The notes under the pieces are model-generated. The model had not been told where the DNA came from and searched no databases. It was given only the letters and a program-made list of their open reading frames with translations. The position numbers and the translations under genes are program-made. 64,000 nt of DNA from contig NC_067119.1 of assembly GCF_021347895.1 (NCBI RefSeq), positions 4,414,534 to 4,478,533 of the forward strand. The letters run 5' to 3'. The DNA comes from Acanthochromis polyacanthus. Its lineage: Eukaryota; Chordata; Actinopteri; Pomacentridae. This document shows positions 1 to 55,878 of the stretch, one piece after another. Each line of letters opens with the position of its first letter. Positions within the stretch are counted from its first letter, which is position 1.

Positions 1-669
1 AAGCTGACGGGCAGTAAATCTAAAGCCCCTTTCAGACGTGCACTCCTTTCCCATTAATCTCTGCATCTTAACGCGTCTGCTTCATGTCTGACTGAGCTAC
101 TTGAGTCACTTTTCTGTTAATCTTATGGACTTTGCAATCTCTACAGCAGCGTTTACATGCTACTTTTAATACGGCACAAATCTAAACTGCATTAACAGAT
201 TGCACGCGCAAGCAGTGTGCTTCAAATGAAGTGATTTGGGGAAAGCTTTGTCCAGATTTCAGCTCCAATATTGGTCCAAAAACTTTGCTTGAGTTCCATA
301 ACCACGAAACACTTTCCTCATCCGCTTTGCCCTCCAATTACACGTCTATTATGGACTGAAATATCCATCAAAATACAATAATGATACTAATTTGGAGTGT
401 TGAGAACCAGAAATGCTTTACTAATCCACATGGGGAAGTTGCTTATGTTACAGTTGCTCCAATTGAAGTCTTAGAAATTAAAGATGAAAGATGTCCTGAA
501 CGTATAAACACTAGTAGAAAAGTTTGAGCATGTAATGTAAAATGTGTGTTATGCTTGTAAAATAAAAATATAAGATAAACATGAATAGGCAAAGGTCCTA
601 AATGTATGAACATCAGTAGAAAAGTATGAGCATATAATGTAAATTCTACAAGGAAAATAAAAATATAAG
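1..669. repeat. AT-rich non-coding DNA with a ~104-bp tandem duplication
   Basis: About 490-665 holds two diverged copies of a unit starting gtcctgaacgtat / gtcctaaatgtat and containing tagtagaaaagt-like and gtaaaataaaaatataag motifs, offset by about 103 bp. Positions 1-480 hold nothing I can support; the short ORFs here have no recognisable similarity. Confidence 0.45.
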
Positions 670-2763
670 TACAGAGCATCCTCGGTTTACGACGTCTTCG
701 CCCTACGGCATTTCATCGTTACGTGGAACTAGCTGACGAGTGGAGCAGATGAATACATCGCCAGCTTTCAGAAAAAGGCAGTTGTTTTGAAAATTGCTTT
801 TAATAGCAATAATAAATAAAGAAAATCCTCCTGGACAACATTCAATGTTTGTTCGACATGTCTTAGTAAGAGTCTCTGACCTCATGCATAACTTGATGAA
901 TTGTCCAATCTTGGCAGATATCTCATTCACTTTTTTTTTTTAAATAAATGAAGCGGTAAGGAAGATTTAATATAAAAACCACCATTTAACAGCTTGATGA
1001 CGCAGCAATGTCACCTATCTCATATCCTAAAAAAAGGCTTAAGTTCCTCTTTGGGACTTTTGGTCTTCTAATCTTTCCTTCTATGCTGCTTTGCTGGTTT
1101 ATTCTTTGAGTTTTGCATCTCAGAGGTCATCAGTGGAGCTTTGATGGATGTATTGGACGGGCACTGGCTTTTTATTATTGCCCTGACAACACCGAGACCA
1201 AAGAATGATTCCGTCACTTTGCTGTCCTTTTTGATTCCTTCCAACCGGGCAAGCTGTGACAATTACCAGCCAGATTGCAGATGAAGACTTCTGAGTAATT
1301 CTGGTAGCTGACCTTGACTCCAAATTCTCCACACCAGACGACATATTTCAAGAAATAATGACCGAATTTTCACAAAATTCATTTGAGCTCCGTGGGATAA
1401 AGTTTGAAGCTTTTGATGACTGCTTTTGTCACAAATATTAACAGTGGTGTTGGTGCCAAAACTCAGAACACAATGAGCGTTTATTTGCTTCCAGGAGGAT
1501 CCACCCCCTTCAATTTCAAACGTAAAATATTGGACATGACACATCACGTTATCCAGCGGGCAGATTGCCATAAAAGCTGATTAAATCTGGAAAGCGCCCC
1601 AATAAATAAACACTTTGTCCTGCCCTACGACCTCTGGACAAACAGCATGACGACGGACGGCGCTTAATCACTTCAGATAAACACCGTGGCAGGAGCTGTA
1701 CCGACATTTTCAAACTCTGCACATGTACGAGACACTCGCCGGCTGAAAGTGACCTCTCCATTGTGACGGAGAGCGGCGTGGCAGCGAATACAGAACAGAC
1801 AGACCTGGGAAGAGCTGTGAAGAAATCCAGAGATTCTACTTAAAACCTTTTGAGAGTTTGATTAGAGGATGTTTGAAAAATCTAGTGTCCTTATGAGAGA
1901 GAAAAAAAATGTTCCTGGAAGGTTAATTCAAGGTTTTTTGCACAGCAGAGCTCGGTGATGGCAAAATCATGAACCATTACTTAAAATCTCAAGGGGTGGG
2001 GTATTGTTTTTTTTTTTTTTTTTTATCAATCGTGATCCATTTTTCGGATATGAAAACGTGTGTGACATTGAAAAGCCATCCGGTTGTTACCCAGTCACGC
2101 TTCCAGATGTTTGCCAGCTGCTTCCCTCTGTGAACACACCTTTCACTCGTCTCCAGTCCGGTCTGCTCGCTGCATCCCACCGTCACCTCTGTGCTTTGGC
2201 AGGGCGCCACCATCACCTCTCCAAGTTTAAAAATACCTGACCTGCAGCGACCTTGGTCACCTCCTTGCTGTGGCGTCACACACCTGGAAACCTGAGTGAT
2301 GGTCTTCATAGCAGTTTGCTTATGAGGAGAAGGTGTTGCCTTACAGCACCGTGTCATGTTTATCTGTTTAATACCAAAACATGCAGCATATTAACTTGCT
2401 TTTTCATTTTTTTAAATTGGATTTTCGTTATTAGGCTGGTTTTCTGCATAGAAAAAATGACAAGGTGGTGTCGTGTTCTGTTAGGAAAAAGCTCCGAGTG
2501 CAGAATCTCTCAACTGCTCGCTAAAAGCAAGTGCACGGCTATTTTTAGGCGTCTGTGTGTTGCATTGGTGTAAGTTTTGCAGACTTAAGAGGAACAGATT
2601 AAGCTGTGTCAGTACTATGAACCCTAATAAACGGCTGAGACATTCCTCCACACCTGTGCAATATACAATATACCAGTGTATGTGTACATTATTTTTGCAC
2701 TAAGAACAGTATTCTCTGCTTTTTTGGACTATAATCTCACTCTAGCAATTATCATTTTGCATT

Positions 2764-3115
2764 ACCCATCCATCCATTCTCTACACCACTTTATCCTCAT
2801 TAGGGTTGTGGGGGGTGCTGGAGCCTATCCCAGCTGACTCGGGCCAAGACGGGACACCCTGGACAGGTCACCAGTCTGTCACAGGGCTACACATACAGAC
2901 ACACAATCACTCTCACATTCACACCTACGGGCAATTTAGAGTTATCAATTAACCTCAGCATATTTTTGGACTGTGGGAGGAAGCCGGAGTACCCGGAGAA
3001 AACCCACGCATGCACAGAGAGAACATGCAAACTCCATGCAGAAAGATCCCAGGCCGGGACTTGAACCAGGGACCTTCTTGCTGCAAGGCAAAAGTGCTAA
3101 CCACTACTCCACTGT
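2764..3115 (-). mobile_element. Teleost non-LTR retrotransposon 3' tail
   Basis: This is a widespread fish repeat, recognised by (ATCC)n followed by ctggagcctatcccagctga, tttttggactgtgggagg and ggagaaaacccacgcatgca. The simple ATCC end marks the 3' tail, so the element is on the minus strand. I believe it is of RTE/Expander type; the family name is from memory. No reverse transcriptase remains. Confidence 0.6.
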
Positions 3116-3159
3116 CATTTTGCACTACTGTTTATATATTCTTTTCTAGAAGTGTGAAT

Positions 3160-3440
3160 ATCTATCTATCCATCCATCCATCCATCCATCCAATTTTTCA
3201 TTTATTTTGCATTTTTATGTATTTTATCAATTTTTAATTTTATTTATCATTTTTTATTTACTTATCAATTTTTTATTAATTTTATTTTACCTATAATTTT
3301 GGTATTTATTTTATTTATCATTTTGCTATTTGTTTATCTATTTTTTTATTCATCTATTTTTATTTGTCATTTATTTCATTTTTAAAATTTATTTCCCCCC
3401 TTCTTTCTATAGTTATTTTATTATTTTCTTTCCCTGTTCT
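3160..3440. repeat. (ATCC)n and AT-rich low-complexity tract
   Basis: A short run of ATCC units at about 3168-3192 is followed by roughly 230 bp of T/A-rich low-complexity sequence made of tttattt and atttttt words. It is non-coding. Confidence 0.6.
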
Positions 3441-4074
3441 TAGGGTGACACCAACAGCTGAAACCAAATTCCTTGTATGTTGTGTGGCCATTTAAGCTGA
3501 TTCTGATAAAGTGGGTTACAAGAGCTGGATGTCAGTTCCTAAAGAACCTCAACGATCTGTTTGGGTTTCAGAGTAACTGTGACAGACATATTTCTGCTTT
3601 TCTAACACGTTTCTGTCCAGCTCAAGTTTCGCCATTACCAAAAGGCTCGCTGGCCACTACACTAACAAGCCAAAGAACAAAAGTATTTCCCCGCATTAAG
3701 TCCGTATAGTACCAAATCTCCCAGGGTTTTGCTAAAGCGCTGGGGGATCAAAAAGTCATTATTGGTAATTAATAGAAGCAGCTGGCACAGCATGGAAATC
3801 TGACAAAGACCTTGAAGTTTTCTAATGGAAACCCGTTTCCAACATTTACTGTTGAAAAATAGCACCTGTTGGTCTGTACACGAAGGATTCAGCAGTTTTA
3901 TCTGCACTTGTAGTTCAAAAATACAGTAAGTTTGTGTAGTTTGAACGGATCAAAGTTGGCGGACAACAGTTTCTTCTCCCAAGAACTGATTAATAACGTG
4001 ATGCACGTAACGACTTGGTTAAGAGTTGTGACTTACGGCGAAAATCAACTTACCTACATCGAGGACTCCATGTA

Positions 4075-7000
4075 TATGATTATACACATGTTGCACTAAT
4101 TAGCTGTAGTCAAACTGTATCATGACCTTTATTCTAGATATTTGTAAAGTTCTTGAATATATGACTTCTTCACTGTCAGGGAAACCTTCTAAGAGCCAGT
4201 CTTCTTCCAGTATTTTATGGTTTTCCTGTAAGTCCAGTGGATAACTTTGGTGTTTGTTTTCCTTTGAGAGTTTATCCGAAAGCAGATCTGTTTCCAAGTT
4301 GGATTCTTATGAAATTACACTTGTGAGGAAAGCCGGGGAAGTAGGCCAATTGGAGATTTGTAGGTGAAAGGATCACAACTCCTGCTTTTTCACTCGATTC
4401 CTCATTTCGGTTATTTCAAGTCTTCCACTTTCATCATTCCCTGCAGAAAAAAAGCAGCAGTTAAAGCCGCAACAAAGGTGTGATACCCTTTATGCTTTTC
4501 TGTAACGCAGCGCCGCCACAAGTTGTTTTAAGGTCGTCGCTCTTATCTTGATGTTTTACAACTGTGGAAACTTAAAGGGGAAGTGTTGTGGGTTCAGGTT
4601 AGGGGATGGGGGCCTCAAGGAGGAAATGCCTCAGCCTGCTCGCAATGCTCTCCCAAAGAAATGGCATTCTCCCCTCTTAAAAGTAGCTCCACAGCTGAAG
4701 GAAGCACTTTGAAGCGCACCACTTTGTTTGTGGCTTCATAACACACTAAGACGTCACACTAGCTTAAGTAGAGCGCTGAGGGTTGAGAAGGGAGAGTCGG
4801 CATGAAATCGACGGAAGGAGATGAACATAAAGATGGTGGGTTTGTTATCACAGATGACATCATGCTTCAGTGGAAGAACATCTGCGCCTGAGCAGAAACG
4901 ACAAACGCATCATCTCCATTCTCCACTAAACCTCCTAATCCTCTGGCATTCAGACACTCCTCTGTCACTTCTGAAGTTGTCCTCCTTCCCTATATCATGG
5001 CATGCTGGGTATCTGCTTCGTAAAGGCTGCTGAGACCCTGTTTCCGGCTGTCATGTGGCTCCGCCTGTGACTGTCCCAGTTTTTCAAGCTTTTCGGTGAT
5101 GTCAGGGTCCCCGGCTGGATGCAGGACCGAGGAAAATTCTCCAGTAATTTCAGCGCTCGCTCAGCACCGGGCTTTAGTGTCAGTAACCCCCTTCTCTGCT
5201 TCTTGGCCTGATGGGTTTGAGGGGTTTTCCTCCAAACTGTCACCGACGGCTGACCATGTCCTCACGGTGGAGAGCTCGGATCATTCTGCTAACAGAGGAG
5301 CAGGAGAGGAGGTTCAGGCATACAGTCATAGCGAGGTGTGACTAATGGAGTCCAGGAGTTAGACAGGCCCATCAGTGATGCTTTAGCATGCTGAATGGAT
5401 TTCGCTGCACTGTACCAGCTGTGTGGAACTTAAACGTTAATGAAATCATGTTTTAATACTTCGGACAGAAATTATTGTGTTTTAGTGCAGCAGGCCCGTG
5501 TTTTTGGCCCACGGCCCACGTTTCACACCTCTGCTCTAACCCCTGCCAAAATTAGTAAATAAATAACATCTCTGGAGAGCTTCTTTGAAAAGTAGGAGAG
5601 ACTTGATGGTAACGGAAGGAAAAAGTAAATACTTGCTGGCCAATAAAAACTAATTTTATTCATTTAGGACACATTTTTGAGAGAAAATAAATTCAGAAAT
5701 TATGTGCTCTGACCAGTCTGTAGAAACTCGTCTTGTTTGAAACCGGTCCGTGGTGCAGAAAAGATTGGAGACAGCAATGATTTGTAGCAGCTAGGATCTA
5801 ACAACTTCATCCTACTCACTTTCAGGATTTATTTTGGTTTGGTTGTTTTTGTTTTGTTTGTTTTTCGTATTTTATTTTCTATTTTGCCTTTATGATACTG
5901 TGGCATGTCTGAAATACATCAAATAAAAAATCTAATAAATCAGTTAAGTTATGAAGTATTCGACTTTTCTTTGTGGAAATAAAAATATATTGCTGTAGTG
6001 GCTGGAGTTCAGTAGCATATCAAATCTGATTTCAGTATTAAATGGAGAAAATGAAAACAAACTGAAGAGATTCATCAGACCCACAGCTTAACAAATCCAT
6101 ATATTGGAGATGGAAAAGACAGACAGGCACGGAATCTTCTTCAGTCTCATCTTGTCATTAATTGATTTAAAGCACCCAAAGGAAATGAAAAACAACAGTT
6201 TCTTATCGGAGAAGCCGGTCTTGTTTACAGTAAGGGACCTTTTGTGATGTTCAGGAGCCCCTCGTTTGTCCAGGAAGTTTGTATGCTGAGCACAAAGCCC
6301 CTCCAAAACAAATCATTCCATCCAGAGCCACTCAGGAGAATAATACACTCAATAGCGCAGCACTTCCATGGCTGGCATAGTCATGGGAGGCAACAAAGGC
6401 CTCGGGGTGGTGGTTTAGTGAGAACCTGATACTGGAGCATATGGCCTCAGTCAGTCCCAGAGAAGACATGAAGCTGTTTGGAAGGATGGTCTGAACCGAA
6501 GCCGTCTTTAACTTTTCTTAACTTTACAAAATGTCCCCTCCATGTTAGCAACACAGCGCCGGATGTCAGGGTCAGAAAAATAGTCAGTGGGAAGATTTTT
6601 TGAGGTGTAATAGTTCACAAAGTTAATGATCTGGTATTTATCTTGGTTTTGAGGTCATGGTTCAGTACATTTTCATGTTCAGCAAAAACAAGAAATATGT
6701 AACATTAACCTGCTTCTTTTTTGTTATTGTGCACTAGTTCACTGGGCTGGCTAAGGCTAGATCTTAATAAAAACATCTGTCAGTACAGCTAGAACTGACT
6801 GTGACCTCCTAGCAAAATGTCAAATTTAACTAATAATAAATAAATCCAAACATTCAGTCAAAAAAAATAAAGAATCCCTTTACGGCGCAGCATTTAGAGA
6901 ATCAACTATGCTTCAACTGTGCTTATAGTCACATTAGCAGCTCTCAGCTTCACACTTGGATTGTGCAACACTAATTTTCTCTCAAATAAAAAACGCATGG

Positions 7001-9570
7001 GTAATTCCACCTCAGTTCACCAAATTTTAAAAGAAATCCACGCCTGACTCAGCTCATCTGTGTCTGATCCCCCCCCCCGCATGCATATGCTATTAAGTAA
7101 AACATGTAAGAATTTTGTCATATTTTTTTGAGTGGAAAATTCTTAAAGAAGGTTGGGTCATGTTGATTTTTGCATCGCTATCTTCGCACCAATCTGTGGA
7201 ACAATCTTTGCAGTGCTGTAATTCGAGAAATAATGTACCCGGAGTCCTGAAATTTTGTATACTCATTGATATGAAATCAACGTCAGGTAACTCTGTAGAC
7301 CCAGACAGCCATGCATAAGTCATGAATGACAGCAGATGTATTCATTAAATAGTGTGAACTTAAATGGTAGCTGATGGTCTATGAGCTGTGGTTGTTCTGT
7401 TTTCCATAAAGCACGAAGGGAAGATGTAGAGTTTTAGTTTGTTTTGCACAAGCAGTGGCTGGTTTCATTTAATGGACATATATGCCAAAACAAAAGGGCC
7501 ATACCAAATATTTTCAGAACAAATGCATCAATCGTTGCACCCTGATAAATTTTACTACAGTTTCTTTCCCATACAGGTATCTAATATGGGACAGCATCGG
7601 CTCTGTTGTTATGGGTTGCCTAATGGTATGTGTCTATAAGGATGTTTTTTTTTCTCACATGGAAACGCGCCACATTTGAATATCTCCTGCTTGGTGGATG
7701 TGTCTCTTCTGAGATACTTGGTCACATGGCAGCTGCTTTAGCTTCAGTCCGGTTGAAGTGTCGAACCAACGCAAACTTTCTTTTATTATGGAAACGGTTC
7801 AGCAAACAGATCTGAAAAGATTTGAAGCGAGAAATAAGTTGTGTGATTTGCTCATTTTAGTTCAACAACAACTAGTTTAGAGGTTTTACAGAAATTTTGG
7901 CTTCCCTCGTCGCATTTGCATAAAGTAGAAGTCAAGTCTACTTTACGCAAATGAGTTATGAGTTTCCCTTAGATCGTCCAGTATTATTTAAGTTTACTGT
8001 TTGGGAATGTTATGATTTCTTAATTAATCACGATGCTGGAAATGTTCTAACCCTCATAGTCTAACTACAAAACATCTAGAAGCATGTAAATGTTGAATCG
8101 TTGTATAGAGAAGATTTGTCGTTGGCTTACTGAGATAACATTTGTACAACATAGACAATAAATGGGATGTGAGGAATTGACGGGTCCTGTGGACATGTAC
8201 CGTAACACGTAGCTCTGGCTGCTGTTTGTCTCCTATGCTCACGCCACAGTTTTGTTATCTCGTGTAACCAAAAACAAGATGTTTCTGGCTGGAGACAAGA
8301 TGAGCAGGTTGTTTGTTCCAGCTGCAGAAATAATTTTGTAATCAGCTCATCTGATATCACTAGTGTGAGTTGTGCACCTCCCAGTCTACATGACAACAAT
8401 CTAAGTTTAAAAAAATGCCTGCACAGTAACTCAATAGGGGTTAATTTAGTCATTTGAAGCCTCTCCTGTTTGCTCAGTGTTCCAGTTTTCAGCGAAGGTT
8501 AGCTGTTCTTTTCTGTCTTGTCCATGCATGCTTAAACAGCCTGCTCTTTTCAGCCTCTTGGCCCTTTGCCCGAGCAAATGGATTTTGCCTTATAAAATCT
8601 GTCATCCGGTGCTTGCAACCCCCACATCTTCTTACCTCCATCCCAGCTCGAAGTTTACTGTTTCTTTTACTACATCTGCATCCTACGTCTTTGTGTCAAA
8701 GCTTGGGATTTGAGCAAGACGGCAAACCGCTTTTTCTCAAACCCGTAGGGTCGTAAAACGCGCTCCGCATCACGTATGAGTTCAGGAACCCTTCACCAAC
8801 AACTGCATCCTGCTGCTTTTAAAGCGTCTCGCTCACAAGACTGTCATATGACTCAGTTTTCTGCCTCAAGTTCAATCCCGCCCCCATCCTCGAGTCTCTG
8901 AGTGGCTTTGTGCTCAACTGTCTTGTTACAGGAAATCAATTTAAGCTGGGCCTTGCGGTTGGGAATGACCATCCAGCTAACCTTAGCACACAGGCCAGGC
9001 CAAGGCTAATTGATGAACAGCGTCCAGCAGGTGTAAACAGGTTCTGCTCCACTGCTTTTAATTCTCTTTTCTGAAATGGCAGCTGCTGCATAGCTCCACT
9101 GATGCATGCAGCAAATATCATAAGCCTCTGATTCTTAATTCAGCTTTTTTTCTTCCCTCCTGCATAGAGATGTTTCAAACATAATCTCCCGGTGCGTGTC
9201 TGTTCCTGTATTTATCTGTTGTCCAAATCATTTTTGATATCAGCAGCCTCAGCATATTGTTTTATAGGCTGCTCATTCTGTCTCATCAACAGAACTGTCT
9301 TATTGTGCTTGTTTTTATCATTTATTTATATGCGGCCAAGCCTCACCTCGCGATTGCCGTGGAGATGCTAATCTACGATCCGGGTGACTTTTGATGAAGT
9401 AAAATACCAGGAACAAGAAAGGAGGGAGATGACAGAATTGCTACGAACAATAGTGAGGAAGAAGAGGAGGTAGAGGAGGATACAGCTGATCGAGAGAAGG
9501 AAACCAATCAGAGGGTAGAAATGTAGGACGGGTGTGAACATGACTTGTGGATGTTGAAGAAATGTCACTC
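4075..9570. other. Intron 1/upstream DNA without a recognised gene
   Basis: No ORF here resembles a known protein. Two short hAT-terminus-like relics are visible: about 5488-5540 (ggcccacggcccacg...cacacctctgctc) and about 5738-5775 (ccggtccgtgg...ttggagaca). About 8880-9150 is non-repetitive, with homeodomain-like TAAT sites, and could be a conserved non-coding element. The rest shows no clear structure. Confidence 0.4.
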
Positions 9571-9574
9571 CTAA

Positions 9575-10300
9575 GGACTCTACACACTGCATGATTTTTG
9601 ACAGTCCCAGACAAAAGATAACATTCGTAAGAGAATCGTGGTGATATCTTGGTCTTGGCTCCAAATCGGTGGTCCTACGTCGCAATGTGAGACAAGTTCC
9701 AGGATGGCCGTTGTCATGGTCTTATGACCAAAGACGAGCTGCGATGAGATTCTGACAGTGCCAGAAACTTGGGGTGATCGTCTTAGAGTGTGACTGCTGC
9801 TGTGACCTGCGACAATGAACTGACCAATGGAAATGCAGTGTGAAGTGACGTACTGATTTGTGGTGACACTGGCAAAACGCATCAAAACCAATATGTTGGA
9901 TTTATACAAAGACGACAGTCTCGTAGAGTTTTGGCAGCAGAAGCCTTTTTGACGTGTCCTCCACTTTGTACCACAACCGGACAAAAAGGACGAGGCATTG
10001 AAGGATATAGCGGCGGAATTGCAGCTCCCCGGCTAGTAGCCTAACATTAGCGGCTAGCAAACGCACACAAACACCGCCGTAAATAGTGGCCTCAACACTT
10101 AGTTTCATTGCGTTGTTGCTTCGTTGTTTGTCATGGTTGGACGGCGCACGCTTATGACGTTGTACTCTTGGACATTCACTTCGACTCGTGTACATCGTAG
10201 GCTGCGATTCAGCTCTATTTTCATCGTGCAATCTACACACAGCAAACTTCACGTCGTATCCAAAGATCATTAGATTCACGTCATACAGTGTAGCAAGCTG
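9575..10300. mobile_element. Possible non-autonomous DNA transposon
   Basis: The left boundary ctctacacactgcatga is roughly matched by the inverted right boundary tcatacagtgtag near 10281-10293, framing about 0.7 kb with a composition unlike its surroundings (many CG dinucleotides and repeated cgt/gac words). The ends are diverged, no target duplication is clear, and no transposase motif was found. Confidence 0.25.
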
Positions 10301-11694
10301 TGAACTTATAAGATTGTTAAAATCGGACAGTGCGTAGAGGTGTTTAGTCCTTCAAAGTTTGCTGCCATGGGGTGTTTATTGGTATTCCGGCGTACGGTTG
10401 GCTTTCCAACACAGAACATGAGCCTGTGAAGGTAAGAACATTCAGAAAGTACACGTTTTATAGCGACGGTTAGACAGTAGGGAGCAGGGCCGTATGTAAA
10501 TATGAGGGTTAGTAGTGGTTGATTTGTGTATAGTTGCCAATCGGTAACGAAAGGTAATACAACAAAGAACAGAGTGGTTGAATGAAGGGGTGTGGCAGAC
10601 AGATGTAAATGGCAAAAGCATGACAACAAAAGCTAAGAGGGAATCTGACAGGCAGTAATAAATGACAAAAGATCACAGAATTATGGATAACTGTGGGGAA
10701 ATGGAATCAAGGAGTGACGTGATGCTAGAAATAGTGCTATGTTCTGTATATTTTTTCTTTCTTTGACCTGTAGATGTTTTTGAAATGAAGTAAAAAGTCA
10801 AAATGTACGGTCACTTTGCTTGTGGTTCGTGGCAGTTTTCCACTGACACCGTTGAGTACCGTGCCCTGCTTCATTATCGGCTGCAGCGCTGCCAGAGCAG
10901 GTTGTTCTTTGTCTCATTAGCTGCCTGTTCTGTGCTGCAGAACGGCATCAGCTCCCCCTTTCTAATCAGATAATGTCTGCTACAGTAACTCTCGCTGTTG
11001 TGACTACACACATGCAAACACCGCTTCGGTTCGCTCGCGTTTGCTTTGCCTGGCTTCTATGTCGGCTTTACTCCGTTTACTGTCCTCGTGGGGACTCGGC
11101 AGGTATTAGTTGCACTCGGGGTTCTTTATGCTGCGCTGTTCTCTTCTGGGACCTGTTTAAACACAGCATTGATGGACTCCTTAATGAAAACCGTTGTGCT
11201 GAGCGGTCACTTCGGCCGCCCTCCCTGTTGGCTCCGTCCACATCCAAGTCCGCGCTGTTTTTCAGCTGTCCTAAGGTAACTCTCACAGCAACAAGCGCCC
11301 CATTGTGGAGCTTTCATTCTCCTCTGCGGTCGGCGGACTTTGATGCCCACCACTCAGTGACTCAGTGAACCCCCTCTAATGAGCCCAGGGACAGTCCCAT
11401 CGCAGTGTTCATTCAACCAGAGAGCCACACAAGTCGGTCGGTGACAAAAGCTACTGGCACTAAACAGCTTTGTCCCTGCTGACACCTATAACTAAAATAC
11501 AAATCCTCTCACCACCAGAAATCCACTCACCAAGTGCAGTTTCAGCTTCATATCTCACTCCTGTTGTATTTTATCAGTCAAATGACTTTATTTAGCCCAG
11601 GATTAGACCCACTTGGAGTCAGGCCAGCGCAGGCCAAATGAGCTTAGCCTACTTGCTCGTGAAATGAGACTAGTTAGCCGCTGTTGAAATGTCA

Positions 11695-11725
<31 letters not shown>

Positions 11726-12000
11726 TCCTCACTTTATCTGATGGGCACTGAGCCGGGCTGCAACTAATGACTGTTTTTCTGCAATTAATCTACTGACTGT
11801 TTGACCGATTGACTGATTATTTTCCTCCGAACCTTCAAATCAGTCACTTGATTTGTGAGTTTTGAGGTTTATAAATGTATGTTTGATCTAGCTTATGCTC
11901 TATTCTAGAGTTAACTGGCCATCTTTAAATGCCCGATGTCAATCACTGGTGTTTATTTACAGAACCATTCTGGATATTGTTCTTTGACTCATCCTTTAAC
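10300..12000. other. Intron 1/upstream DNA without a recognised gene
   Basis: Non-coding as far as I can tell. The only notable structure is an A homopolymer of over 20 bases at about 11703-11725. ORFs at 10973-11368 are short, with no recognisable domain. Confidence 0.4.
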
Positions 12001-12305
12001 AAGGAAACATGGAAGTCACCATCTCTGATCTACGGATACTCTGCAATTTGTCGTCCCCAAAGTATGGTATGAACTGGGCAAGAAAGCCTTTGGGTTTTCT
12101 GCGCCTAGTGCTTGGAATACATTACAATCTCAACTTCAAGCTTTTGTTACGCTGAATGAGTTTTAATGCTGTTGATTTTATCTGCTGTTTATTGTTTTAA
12201 TTTAATTATGCTGCTGCCCTCTTGGCCAGGTCTCCCTCATAAAGGAGACCTCTGATGTCAATGGGACTAACCTGGTCAAAGTAATGCAAGGACAAGGACA
12301 AAAGA
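12000..12305 (+). mobile_element. L2-type LINE 3' fragment
   Basis: Positions 12045-12166 translate to the end of a LINE reverse-transcriptase ORF (VPKVWYELGKKAFGFSAPSA, WNTLQSQLQ, stop). The typical fish L2 3' UTR follows: cttggccaggtctccctcat and caatgggactaacctggt. The copy is truncated at its 5' end. The clade (L2/CR1-like) is inferred from this C-terminal motif and the tail. Confidence 0.65.

Positions 12306-55878
<43,573 letters not shown>

Larger units (their letters stand above)
672..4072. mobile_element. Putative old 3.4-kb pogo/Tigger-like DNA transposon (TIR pair)
   Basis: The left end cagagcatcctcggtttacg is matched in inverted orientation by the right end, whose complement starts catggagtcctcgatgtagg. 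Similarity continues over roughly 50-70 bp and includes cgttacgt on both sides. TA dinucleotides flank both ends (670-671 and 4073-4074). The TA target and 'CCTCGGTTTACG'-type ends resemble Tigger/pogo elements. No transposase is recognisable; the minus-strand ORFs at 1068-1761 are unassigned. A retrotransposon tail has inserted at 2764-3115. Confidence 0.4.
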
